Assembly: GCF_041929845.1 (NCBI RefSeq)
Contig: NZ_JBHEEH010000022.1
Coordinates: forward strand, 1 to 26,780
Reading direction: 5' to 3'
Length of the DNA: 26,780 bases
Source: Paenochrobactrum pullorum
Lineage (GTDB): Bacteria > Pseudomonadota > Alphaproteobacteria > Rhizobiales > Rhizobiaceae
The number at the start of each line of letters is the position of its first letter. The first letter of the stretch is position 1. The notes beneath the pieces were generated by a model, which was not told where the DNA came from, ran no database searches, and was given only the letters and a program-made list of their open reading frames with translations. Of this stretch, positions 1-7,698 are shown in pieces. Position numbers and translations under genes: made by a program.

Positions 1-5
1 TCTCC

Positions 6-611
6 TTGGTGGCTTTTAAAAACAACCACACTATCGCACAAAAGCGGATCAGGAGGCCGTCCACCACATCAAGTCCAGATTTGATCACTATCGCTAAAGG
101 TCTGACCTCAGCCTATGCGCCATTATCTGGCACTATCGTTTCAGAGAAAATGTGGAATGTGCTGGTGCAGGGGTCTGATGAATATGGTCCGATTGGGCAT
201 GGCTGGACTTATTCGGCCCATCCGATTTGTGCGGCCGCCGGTGTCGCCAATCTGGAGCTCATTGATGAACTCGGTTTAATGGAAAATGCTGCAACTGTCG
301 GTGCCTATCTTAAAGCTGAATTGATAACAGCGCTAGGCGATCACCGTCATGTCGGAGAAATTCGCGGCAAAGGTATGTTGGCTGCGGTTGAATTTGTTGA
401 AGATCGTGATGACCGCAAGTTTTTCGATCCGGAGCAGAAAGTTGGACCAAGAATTGCAGCAGCTCTGGCAGAAAATGGAGTTTTGGGCCGCGGGATGCCA
501 CAAGGTGATATTCTGGGTTTTGCGCCTCCATTTTGCCTAACGAAGGAAGAAGCTGATATCGTTGTTTCCAAAACGGTTGAAGCTGTGAAAAACATTATCT
601 CAGAATTATAG
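6..611 (+). CDS. Class III PLP-dependent aminotransferase, C-terminal fragment
   Basis: The last ~180 residues match class III (omega/diaminobutyrate-type) aminotransferases, which move an amino group to a keto acid using pyridoxal phosphate in the cytoplasm. The PLP-binding lysine is K31 in PDLITIAKGLTSAY, followed by GPIGHGWTYSAHP and a family-like C-terminus. A full enzyme has about 430-460 residues, so roughly the first 250 are missing. Residues before PDL (bases 6 to about 75) do not resemble the family, and the frame with IKxPD-like sequence just upstream (68-73) is offset by one base and meets a TAA at 17. The 5' part is therefore frameshifted, rearranged or simply outside the window; the ATG at 6 is probably not a real start. 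Its neighbours suggest a role in the catabolic locus. The family is clear; the substrate is not. Confidence 0.75.
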   Translation: MVAFKNNHTIAQKRIRRPSTTSSPDLITIAKGLTSAYAPLSGTIVSEKMWNVLVQGSDEYGPIGHGWTYSAHPICAAAGVANLELIDELGLMENAATVGAYLKAELITALGDHRHVGEIRGKGMLAAVEFVEDRDDRKFFDPEQKVGPRIAAALAENGVLGRGMPQGDILGFAPPFCLTKEEADIVVSKTVEAVKNIISEL

Positions 612-684
612 TCAATAATCGAATTCTGCACTTGTTTTGAACAAAAAACACATGAAGCAATGCAATACCGCTTAAAGCATATTT

Positions 685-721
685 AAAGGTTTCCAGAAAT
701 TTTACTTTGGGAACCTTTTTT
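685..721 (+). terminator. Rho-independent terminator after the aminotransferase
   Basis: An 11-bp stem (685-695 with 708-718, one G-T pair) closes a 12-nt loop and is followed by a short T run. It lies about 75 bases after the aminotransferase stop. I see nothing else recognisable between it and the convergent regulator gene ending at 911. Confidence 0.7.
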
Positions 722-910
722 ATTAATAAAAATCAATATCTTTCGTAAATTACCAAGTTGAAGACCTGATCTGTTCAAACCAGTCGCTCTACCTTGCAGC
801 CAAATAAGCATCACCCCGAGCGCATTGTCTCAAACTGACATGCTGCCGTTAATTGAGACCATCTTCAGCTGCGGCTTACTGCCTTGTCAGAAACTTTGCG
901 ATATTGCCGT

Positions 911-1669
911 TTAATTACCTGTCTCTTCATCCATTCGTTTTTTACGTTCCAGACGGCGCGTTTGCACAATTCCCTCATAATCCAGTTCACGACTGTAATC
1001 GAGAATATGCACTTTAATTGCTTCGATTACCGCTTCTTTATTACCTGACTTTAATGCAGCAAACACTTCATCATGCTCTTGCGCGATGCAATGCACTTCC
1101 TTCTGCAAGGTTGAGAGCCCGAAAATGATCGTCAATTGTCGCGATAATGGTTCCCATGTTTTCAGGAGCACATCATTACCGGATATTTCACACAAAGTTC
1201 GATGAAATTCGGTATCAAGCCGTGCCACACCATAAGTGTCGCCAGCTTTCACTGCGGCATGAATTTCTGCAATTTTTATCTCCAAAGGGTCAACTATTTG
1301 CGGATCATCAACCATTTTCTCCAAAATTTCTTCCGCCGCCAATGTTTCGAGAGCAGTACGGACTCGTAAGATTTTTTCCAACCGATCGACAGAAACATCC
1401 ATTAAACGCATACCCCGATAGCGTTCATTGATAACAATACCCTGGCTTTCGAGAATCCGCAGAGCCTCACGTACCGGAACACGACTGACATTTAAATCGC
1501 GAGCAACTTCTGCCTCCACCACGCGGTCACCTGGCAAAAAAACACCAGTCGCCATTGCCTCTACAATAGCATCAACAACCTGATCAACCAGTGTCCGAGC
1601 TTCAAGTGGAGCAAGCTTAGGTAAAACGCCTGAATGTGATGTGAGTTTATTTGTCTGCATCTTATGCAC
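911..1669 (-). CDS. GntR-family transcriptional regulator, FCD (FadR/VanR) subfamily
   Basis: A 252-aa cytoplasmic DNA-binding regulator. The N-terminal winged helix-turn-helix shows LPGDRVVEAEVARDLNVSR and VPVREALRILESQG (about residues 45-80). The C-terminal FCD effector domain carries the expected metal-ligand pattern: D-x-x-x-H in LDTEFHRTL, then histidines in AQEHDEVF and KVHILDY. FCD proteins usually sense small carboxylic acids and are repressors released by ligand. The start is GTG at 1669, with an ATG at 1660 as an alternative; neither has a strong ribosome binding site. A palindromic operator lies 27 bp upstream, shared with the divergent transporter operon, so autoregulation is likely. 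It is the obvious regulator of the whole 1-14.7 kb locus because the same operator recurs at 8946 and 14736. Confidence 0.93.
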   Translation of the reverse strand: MHKMQTNKLTSHSGVLPKLAPLEARTLVDQVVDAIVEAMATGVFLPGDRVVEAEVARDLNVSRVPVREALRILESQGIVINERYRGMRLMDVSVDRLEKILRVRTALETLAAEEILEKMVDDPQIVDPLEIKIAEIHAAVKAGDTYGVARLDTEFHRTLCEISGNDVLLKTWEPLSRQLTIIFGLSTLQKEVHCIAQEHDEVFAALKSGNKEAVIEAIKVHILDYSRELDYEGIVQTRRLERKKRMDEETGN

Positions 1670-1695
1670 TCAGCTTCTTGATTCGATCAAAATTT

Positions 1696-1713
1696 TCGTA
1701 TACGATTATACGA
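1696..1713. promoter_or_regulatory. GntR-family operator 1 (divergent promoter region)
   Basis: The perfect inverted repeat TCGTATA-CGAT-TATACGA lies between the divergent regulator and transporter operon. On the + strand, TTGATT (1678-1683) and TACGAT (1701-1706) are 17 bases apart, so a plausible promoter for the binding-protein operon has its -10 inside the operator. Related sites occur at 8946-8963 and 14736-14753. The assignment to the adjacent GntR protein is inference from position and recurrence. Confidence 0.8.
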
Positions 1714-1803
1714 TAAAGGATTAGGTGTTCATACTATCTTCAGAGCAAAAAAGCCATCCTTGACATTGAATAAACTAAAGAAACTATCAGAGAGGAACAT
1801 AGA

Positions 1804-3375
1804 ATGCCACACTCTTGGGGTCTTGATTCTATACGTTGGACATTTTTGGCTGCGACAACTGCAATTGCCTTTACTGGTCTGTCCTTCAGTGGTGCTGCGG
1901 CACAAACAATGGGTGGCGACCTGGTTGTTGTTCAGGCATCCAATCCGCCAAGTCTTGATGCCATGGTCACCACATCACAAATGTCGCGTAATATCACCAT
2001 GAATATCTTTGAAACTCTTTATGGATTTTCAGAAAATATTGAGCCCATTCCAATTCTGGCAAAGGGTGTGGAAATTTCCGAAGATGGGCTGAGCTATAAG
2101 TTCCCATTACGCGAAGGCGTCAAATTTCATAATGGCAAGGTCATGACATCTGACGATGTCAAAGCATCTCTGGAACGTTATAAAGCAATCGGCGGCACAA
2201 CAAGCATGCTGCAAAATGTTAGCTCTATTGAAACTACGGGGGAATATGAAGTTACCTTAAAGCTTTCAAAGCCATCCCCGGGTTTCCTTGAAGCCTTTGC
2301 TTCACCAAGAGCACCAGCTGTTATTATTCCGACCGAAGAAACAACCAAACCCGCCAACGAAATCTCCGTCATCGGCACAGGTCCTTATAAATTCGTCGAA
2401 TATGTACCGGACAGCCATGTTAAGCTGGAACGTTTTCAAGATTATACCGCGGATGAAAGCCATACAGATATCGATGGTTTTGGCGGTAAGAAAACCCCGT
2501 TCCTAGACACCGTGACTTTCCGTGTGATTTCAGAACCGGGTGCAGCTGTTGCCGCATTGGAGGCCAATGAAGTACATTTACTTGAACAAATACCCGTGCC
2601 CACTGCGCGTCGTTTAAAGTCAAATCCGAATATTAAAATTTACGAAAACATGCCTTGGGCATTTCTTGCCCTTATTTTCAATCTGAATGAAAGCCCATCC
2701 GACAATCTAAAATTCCGTCAAGCCGTGCAAATTGCGCTCAATTCCGAAGAAATCATGGCAATTGCTACCGAAGGTCTGTTTAATCTAGACCATGGCTGGA
2801 TGTATGCCGGAACGACCTACAATGCAGGTGATATAGGCAAAGATAAATATAATATTAATGACCTTGAACAGGCCAAATCCCTATTAAAAGAAAGCGGTTA
2901 TAATAATGAACCATTCACTATTCTAACCGACACACAAGGACCTGAACGCAACAAAGCAGCAGTTGTCATTGCAGAGCAATTACGGGCAATTGGCGTAAAT
3001 GTTGTCATCAATCAGGTCGACTGGCCGACGGCATTGCAAATCCGCTTACAAAATACCGGCTGGAATGGATGGACACTGACCATGGGCATCGAGCCCTATC
3101 TAGGGCCTGAAGCTCTCATGTCGACATTCACGGGAGCATCTACACATTTCCGCAAACCAGATACGGAAATAGATGCGCTATATGCAGAACTTCTGACCAC
3201 TGCTGATGTGTCCAAACGCAAAGAGATTTTCGCAAATATTCAGCAACACATGTATGATTTGGCGGCAGTCATCAAACTTGGTGAAACCGGTATGATGCAG
3301 GCATCCAAGGCTGAAGTTGCAGGTTTCAAACCGTTCCGCTTCCCGCGCGTCTACAATGTCTGGTTCGAAAAATAA
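1804..3375 (+). CDS. ABC transporter substrate-binding protein, family 5 (DppA/OppA type)
   Basis: A 523-aa periplasmic solute receptor for a peptide-type importer. A signal peptide is visible: R11, a hydrophobic stretch about residues 13-29, and a likely cleavage after AAA at 31-33. The mature protein has the family-5 pattern (SNPPSLDAM, NIFETLYGF, ILAKGVEISEDGLSYKFPLR, GVKFHNGKVMTSDDVKASLER). Family members bind peptides, but also opines, glucosides and other conjugates, so ligand identity cannot be read from the sequence. The start is set by AGAGG at 1791-1795, eight bases before the ATG. It is first in an operon with two permeases and an SDR; the ATPases are 9 kb away on the other strand under the same type of operator. 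Confidence 0.95.
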   Translation: MPHSWGLDSIRWTFLAATTAIAFTGLSFSGAAAQTMGGDLVVVQASNPPSLDAMVTTSQMSRNITMNIFETLYGFSENIEPIPILAKGVEISEDGLSYKFPLREGVKFHNGKVMTSDDVKASLERYKAIGGTTSMLQNVSSIETTGEYEVTLKLSKPSPGFLEAFASPRAPAVIIPTEETTKPANEISVIGTGPYKFVEYVPDSHVKLERFQDYTADESHTDIDGFGGKKTPFLDTVTFRVISEPGAAVAALEANEVHLLEQIPVPTARRLKSNPNIKIYENMPWAFLALIFNLNESPSDNLKFRQAVQIALNSEEIMAIATEGLFNLDHGWMYAGTTYNAGDIGKDKYNINDLEQAKSLLKESGYNNEPFTILTDTQGPERNKAAVVIAEQLRAIGVNVVINQVDWPTALQIRLQNTGWNGWTLTMGIEPYLGPEALMSTFTGASTHFRKPDTEIDALYAELLTTADVSKRKEIFANIQQHMYDLAAVIKLGETGMMQASKAEVAGFKPFRFPRVYNVWFEK

Positions 3376-3386
3376 AAACACACACT

Positions 3387-3409
3387 GGGTACGGTTCGTC
3401 TCCGTACCC
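3387..3409 (+). promoter_or_regulatory. Intercistronic hairpin between binding protein and permease
   Basis: GGGTACGG (3387-3394) and CCGTACCC (3402-3409) form a perfect 8-bp stem with a 7-nt loop, 12 bases after the binding-protein stop. An A-rich rather than T-rich tract follows, so it is not a standard terminator. Such hairpins often protect the upstream cistron from 3' decay and give an excess of binding protein over membrane subunits; that role is inferred here. Confidence 0.55.
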
Positions 3410-3456
3410 AAAAATACCGACAAATCTGAAGTCTGCCGGCTTGAAGGAGAAATATT

Positions 3457-4401
3457 GTGTCAGGTTTTTTATTGCGTCGGATATTGAGCGTTATACCCGT
3501 ATTATTCGTCGTGTCCTTAGTTAGTTTTGCCATTATCGCCATCGTACCAGGTGACGTTACGGCAGAGCTTGCAGGCTCCGAAGCAACTCCGGAACAACGC
3601 GCCCAAATCCGGCAACAGCTTGGCCTAGACATGTCGCTCTATCAACAGGCAGTGCAGTGGTATGGCCGTGCCCTGCAAGGTGATCTTGGACATTCATGGC
3701 TATTAAAAGTTCCTGTGACAGATGCAGTACTTGAGCGTCTTCCGGTTACACTATCTCTTGCAGGGCTGGCATTGGTACTGGCCATTATTCTTGGTGTTTT
3801 AACCGGTATTCTGGCTGCGATCAAACATGATAGCTGGCTTGATCAAGGCACAATGTCCTTTGCCCTCGCCGGCCTTTCCATTCCTGATTTCTGGTTTGGC
3901 CTTATTTTGATTTCCGTGTTTTCTGTTGGCCTTGCATGGTTTCCAACCGGTGGCTATGTGCCAATATCGCAGGACTTTTTCGGCTGGGCACGTTCCATGA
4001 CGCTACCGGCACTAGCACTGGCATTTACTCAAATGGGCGTCATTGCCCGTATGACACGCTCATCCATGCTGGAGGTGATGGGGCAGGATTATATCCGCAC
4101 CGCTAAGGCTAAAGGGATGAAGCGCCATGTTATTATCTTCAAACATGCGCTACGCAATGCGTTGGTTTCCGTCATTACAGTTATCGGTGTTATGACCGGC
4201 GTTTTATTGGGTGGTGCCATTGTTATTGAAACCGTTTTCGCCTTACCAGGCATTGGTTTGCTGATTATCGGTGCCATTCAGCGTCGTGATTTTCCAATCA
4301 TTCAGGGCGGTTTGCTAATCACTGCTTCCATTTTTGTTTTCGTCAACATCCTGGTTGATCTGGCTTACGGATGGCTTGACCCGAGAGTACGCAATGGCTG
4401 A
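3457..4401 (+). CDS. ABC transporter permease, DppB/OppB type
   Basis: A 314-aa inner-membrane subunit with about six hydrophobic segments. The N-terminal TM1 and IVPGDV pattern (GFLLRRILSVIPVLFVVS) is typical of DppB. The cytoplasmic EAA-like loop that docks on the ATPases is around DYIRTAKAKGMKRHVIIFKH, followed by ALRNALVSVITVIG and ETVFALPGIG. The start is GTG at 3457, supported by AAGGAG at 3444-3449 with seven bases between. Its last codons overlap the next permease gene by 8 bp, indicating translational coupling. Confidence 0.95.
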   Translation: MSGFLLRRILSVIPVLFVVSLVSFAIIAIVPGDVTAELAGSEATPEQRAQIRQQLGLDMSLYQQAVQWYGRALQGDLGHSWLLKVPVTDAVLERLPVTLSLAGLALVLAIILGVLTGILAAIKHDSWLDQGTMSFALAGLSIPDFWFGLILISVFSVGLAWFPTGGYVPISQDFFGWARSMTLPALALAFTQMGVIARMTRSSMLEVMGQDYIRTAKAKGMKRHVIIFKHALRNALVSVITVIGVMTGVLLGGAIVIETVFALPGIGLLIIGAIQRRDFPIIQGGLLITASIFVFVNILVDLAYGWLDPRVRNG

Positions 4402-5302
4402 CACAACGACAGAACTCCTCCAAACTCCCCAAACACCAAGCCCTTCAGCAGCACGTCTGACGGCGTTAAAACAATCACTTAAAAGATTGTTTATGCATCG
4501 ATCATTCCTTGTCGGTGCTTTGCTGTTTGGTCTGATTGTTTTTATGGCCGTTTTTGCCAATCTGATTGCGCCTTATGATCCAAACAAAAACAATTATCGT
4601 GAATTGCTCATGCCCCCTTCGCAGGAAAACTGGTTTGGAACCGATGCTTTCGGTCGTGATATTCTCAGCCGCGTTATTCATGGCACCCGCATTTCATTAA
4701 TGATCGGATTGTCGGTCACGCTGGCAACAGGTGTTTTGGGTATTATCTTTGGCGTATTAGCTGGTTATGTGCGCTGGCTCGACAATACGCTTATGCGGAT
4801 AATGGATGGTTTTATGGCTTTCCCAAGCGTTTTATTGGCCATAGCACTGGCCGCAGCACTCGGCCCTTCTCTGATGAATGCAGTCATAGCGCTGACCATC
4901 ACATTTACCCCCCGGACCGCACGCATCATGCGCTCCAGCGTTATGATCATCCGTGAATTGCCTTATGTGGAATCTGCCGTTGCGGTGGGTGCCGGACATA
5001 TGCGGATTATCTTGCGCTATATTCTGGCTAATGCCATCTCGCCGCTTATTGTACAATTGACATTTGTTTTTGCCGTTTCCATCTTGTCTGAAGCAGTTCT
5101 CAGTTTTTTGGGAGTCGGCCCTCAGCCGCCAACACCAACACTGGGCAATATCATTGCTGACGGACGTACATATTTGCAAGAAGCGCCATGGGTCGCTTTC
5201 TTTCCCGGCATTATCATCATGATGGCAGTTTTAGGACTTAACTTAATGGGTGACGGTCTACGTGACGTGCTGGACCCGAGAATGCGCTCCCGACGCGCTT
5301 AA
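4394..5302 (+). CDS. ABC transporter permease, DppC/OppC type
   Basis: A 302-aa partner permease. The N-terminal cytoplasmic leader is followed by TM1 (FLVGALLFGLIVFMAVFANL) and the typical DppC motif GTDAFGRDILSRVIHGTRIS. The EAA-like loop is in YVESAVAVGAGHMRIILRY, and the C-terminus has VLSFLGVGPQPPTPTLGNII. I chose the ATG at 4394 because it overlaps the stop of the preceding permease (ATGGCTGA), which is normal for these pairs; an in-frame upstream start at 4334 would add 20 residues taken from the end of the other gene. It forms the membrane channel with the 3457-4401 product. Confidence 0.94.
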   Translation: MADTTTELLQTPQTPSPSAARLTALKQSLKRLFMHRSFLVGALLFGLIVFMAVFANLIAPYDPNKNNYRELLMPPSQENWFGTDAFGRDILSRVIHGTRISLMIGLSVTLATGVLGIIFGVLAGYVRWLDNTLMRIMDGFMAFPSVLLAIALAAALGPSLMNAVIALTITFTPRTARIMRSSVMIIRELPYVESAVAVGAGHMRIILRYILANAISPLIVQLTFVFAVSILSEAVLSFLGVGPQPPTPTLGNIIADGRTYLQEAPWVAFFPGIIIMMAVLGLNLMGDGLRDVLDPRMRSRRA

Positions 5303-5311
5303 GGATATTAT

Positions 5312-6019
5312 ATGCGAAAAACCGTCTTTATCACTGCTGCCGGTCAAGGCATTGGCCGCGCTTGTGCTGAAAAATTTGCCCAAAACGATGCTCACGTAAT
5401 CGCCACAGATCTGAATGTTAGTCTTCTGAAAGGTTTGAATGCCGAATGTTATGCTCTGGATGTGCGTGACGAGGCGGCAATGCAGGCGTTAGCCAAAAAA
5501 CTCAACACGGTTGATGTCCTAATCAATTGTGCAGGTATTGTGCATAGCGGCACGGTTCTTGATATCAAAACGCAAGAAATCGATCTTGCCTTTGACATCA
5601 ATCTGCGCGGTATGATCCGCACCATTCAAGCTTTTTTACCAGCGATGCTAGCACAGAAACAGGGTTCTATTATTAACATTGCTTCTGTGGTCAGCAGTCT
5701 GAAAGGCGCACCCAATCGCTGCCTCTATGGAGCAAGCAAAGCAGCCGTTATCGGACTGACAAAATCAGTTGCTTCTGACTATGTAACGCAAGGTATTTGT
5801 TGTAATGCTATTTGTCCGGGCACTGTGGAAAGTCCGTCTTTGCGTGAAAGACTGATTGCAACAGGTGATGAGGTAACAGCGCGCAACCAGTTTATTGCCC
5901 GTCAGCCTATGGGACGACTTGGCACTCCTGAAGAAATTGCCGACCTGGCCTTTTATCTAGCAAATGCTGCCTATACGACGGGACAAACCATTACGATTGA
6001 TGGTGGCTGGACAATTTAA
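5312..6019 (+). CDS. SDR dehydrogenase, DHRS6 / 2-keto-3-deoxy-L-fuconate dehydrogenase-like
   Basis: A 235-aa classical short-chain dehydrogenase. It has the nucleotide motif TAAGQGIG (residues 8-15), D33 in ATDLN suggesting NAD preference, NCAGIV, S125, and catalytic Y139 and K143 in LYGASKAAVIGLTKS. From memory the sequence is strikingly close to the DHRS6 group (GTVLD, AFLPAMLAQK, VVSSLKG, NRCLYGASK, CPGTVESPSLRER, IDGGW), which includes bacterial dehydrogenases oxidising 2-keto-3-deoxy-L-fuconate to the 2,4-diketo acid. That product is the substrate type of the FAH-family hydrolase encoded convergently next door. AAGGA overlaps the stop codon of the preceding permease gene, so this is the last gene of the transporter operon. 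The substrate is inferred, not proven. Confidence 0.9.
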   Translation: MRKTVFITAAGQGIGRACAEKFAQNDAHVIATDLNVSLLKGLNAECYALDVRDEAAMQALAKKLNTVDVLINCAGIVHSGTVLDIKTQEIDLAFDINLRGMIRTIQAFLPAMLAQKQGSIINIASVVSSLKGAPNRCLYGASKAAVIGLTKSVASDYVTQGICCNAICPGTVESPSLRERLIATGDEVTARNQFIARQPMGRLGTPEEIADLAFYLANAAYTTGQTITIDGGWTI

Positions 6020-6040
6020 AACATAAGAATATCACACCCG

Positions 6041-6067
6041 AAAGCCCGGTTTACACCGGGCTTTTTT
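6041..6067 (+). terminator. Terminator between convergent SDR and FAH genes
   Basis: A 10-bp perfect stem (AAAGCCCGGT, 6041-6050, with 6055-6064) and a TTAC tetraloop are followed by T6 reading rightwards. Read leftwards the T run is only three bases, so it mainly ends the transporter-SDR operon and may help end the opposite one. Confidence 0.88.
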
Positions 6068-6073
6068 AGTTAC

Positions 6074-6922
6074 TTATTGAGGCTCGTGCCCCACTTTTTG
6101 ACATTGCACACCAAGCCCCTCAATTCCAAGACGAATAGTCTCTCCGCCCTGAAGATAAAGAGGCGGCTTTTGCCCCATCCCAACGCCCGGAGGCGTACCA
6201 GTTGATATAATATCACCCGGCTGCAAGCTCATACAACGACTGACATAAGAGATCAGCTCCGGCACACCAAACACCATCGTTTTGGTGGAGCCGTTCTGAT
6301 AGCGATGACTATCCACATCCAGCCACATCGCCAGATCATGCGGATCAGCAATTTCATCTTTGGTCACGAGCCAAGGGCCAATAGGCCCAAATGTATCAAA
6401 GCCTTTGCCTTTATCCCATGTGCCCCCACGCTCCAGCTGCCATTCACGTTCTGACACATCATTAATCACACAATAACCAGCCACATGATCCATGGCATTC
6501 GCTTGATCAATATATTTACCGGCTTTGCCAACCACCACACCAAGCTCAACTTCCCAATCCGTTTTAGTTGAGTTGCGTGGAATTAATACCGTATCATCGG
6601 GTCCGCAAAGAGCACTGGTCGCCTTCATGAAAATAACAGGCTCTGCGGGTACAGGCATCCCCGCTTCAGCAGCATGATCTGCATAATTGAGGCCTATGCA
6701 AATAAATTTCCCAACGCGGCCAACGCAAGCGCCAATACGAGGCAAGCCTTCCACCAAAGGCAGTGTTTTCAAATCCAGCCCGCGCAAACGATCAAGCCCT
6801 TCCGGCGAGATCACGTCACCGGCAATGTCGTCCACCACCGATGACAAGTCACGCAATTGACCTTCACCATCCAGAATACCAGGTTTTTCTGCGCCTATAT
6901 TACCAAACCGCACCAGTTTCAT
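6074..6922 (-). CDS. Fumarylacetoacetate hydrolase-family protein (2,4-diketo-3-deoxy acid hydrolase-like)
   Basis: A 282-aa member of the FAH superfamily; bacterial relatives are often labelled ureidoglycolate lyase but include hydrolases that cut 2,4-diketo-3-deoxy-L-fuconate or -rhamnonate to pyruvate and a hydroxy acid. The divalent-metal ligands are visible as E124 and E126 in DWEVELG and D155 in VINDVSERE; the glycine-rich C-terminal core has STGTPPGVG. I place the start at the ATG at 6922 because AGGAGG (6936-6931) sits eight bases ahead; a TTG two codons upstream directly abuts the ribosome binding site and is unlikely. It is third in a leftward operon after the enolase-type protein and SDR 2, with a 14-bp gap to the SDR. 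Confidence 0.92.
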   Translation of the reverse strand: MKLVRFGNIGAEKPGILDGEGQLRDLSSVVDDIAGDVISPEGLDRLRGLDLKTLPLVEGLPRIGACVGRVGKFICIGLNYADHAAEAGMPVPAEPVIFMKATSALCGPDDTVLIPRNSTKTDWEVELGVVVGKAGKYIDQANAMDHVAGYCVINDVSEREWQLERGGTWDKGKGFDTFGPIGPWLVTKDEIADPHDLAMWLDVDSHRYQNGSTKTMVFGVPELISYVSRCMSLQPGDIISTGTPPGVGMGQKPPLYLQGGETIRLGIEGLGVQCQKVGHEPQ

Positions 6923-6936
6923 ATTCAACTCCTCCT

Positions 6937-7683
6937 TTAATAAGTCGCTCGACCACCCGACAGGTCAAAAACTGCACCTGTTGTAAATGAATTTTCCGCA
7001 CTCACCAGCCATGCGATCATGGAGGCCACCTCTTCAAGCTCCAGAAAGCGCCCGCGCGGGATTCGCGAAAGCATGTAATCAATATGGCTCTGTTGCATCT
7101 GATCAAACAAACGCGTACGCGCTGCGGCAGGTGTGACACAATTAACAGCAATATTACTGCCTGCAGTTTCCTTACCTAATGACTTGGTCAATGCAATAAC
7201 GCCTGCTTTCGAGGCTGAGTAAGCAGCAGCATTTGGATTACCCTCTTTACCCGCGATTGAAGCAACATTAACTATCCTGCCATAACCTTGCTTTTGCATG
7301 GCTGGCACAAGCGCTTTGCAGCAATGAAACACTCCATTGAGATTGATATTGATGATCTTGTGCCACTCATCCACCGGATAATCAGCAAGCGGAGCATTGC
7401 TACCAGCGATACCGGCATTGGCCACCAAAATATCAATTCGCCCAAAAGAGCTTTCAGTTTTTGCATGAGCGGCCTCAACCGCGGCATAATCTGTTTGATC
7501 AACGGCACAAAAAATTGTGCCACCTCCAAGCTCTTTGGCACATTGTGCCACAAGTGCTTCGTCCTGATCCCAAAGTGCCACCTGCGCACCTGATGCAATC
7601 AAACGCTCGGCAACAGCTCTGCCGATACCTTGCGCGCCACCTGTTACAATGGCAAAACGCCCGTTAAGATTAATCTGGTTCAT
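6937..7683 (-). CDS. SDR-family oxidoreductase
   Basis: A 248-aa classical SDR. TGGAQGIG is at residues 14-21, D39 in LWDQD at the end of beta-2 favours NAD, NAGIAG is near 89-94, and the catalytic residues are S142 and Y155/K159 in AYSASKAGVIALTKS. The C-terminus TGAVFDLSGGRATY is SDR-like. It resembles FabG-type and sugar-acid dehydrogenases generally; the exact substrate cannot be assigned. It lies between the enolase-type gene (15-bp gap) and the FAH-family gene (14-bp gap), so it belongs to the same operon. It differs clearly from the SDR at 5312, so the locus encodes two distinct oxidation or reduction steps. Confidence 0.92.
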   Translation of the reverse strand: MNQINLNGRFAIVTGGAQGIGRAVAERLIASGAQVALWDQDEALVAQCAKELGGGTIFCAVDQTDYAAVEAAHAKTESSFGRIDILVANAGIAGSNAPLADYPVDEWHKIININLNGVFHCCKALVPAMQKQGYGRIVNVASIAGKEGNPNAAAYSASKAGVIALTKSLGKETAGSNIAVNCVTPAAARTRLFDQMQQSHIDYMLSRIPRGRFLELEEVASMIAWLVSAENSFTTGAVFDLSGGRATY

Positions 7684-7698
7684 CGGCTCCGTCCTTCC

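Noticed and set aside
1760..1790. TTGACA at 1760-1765 as promoter of the binding-protein gene
   Set aside because: A -10 at normal spacing would put the start of transcription on the ribosome binding site at 1791; the promoter overlapping the operator is more plausible.
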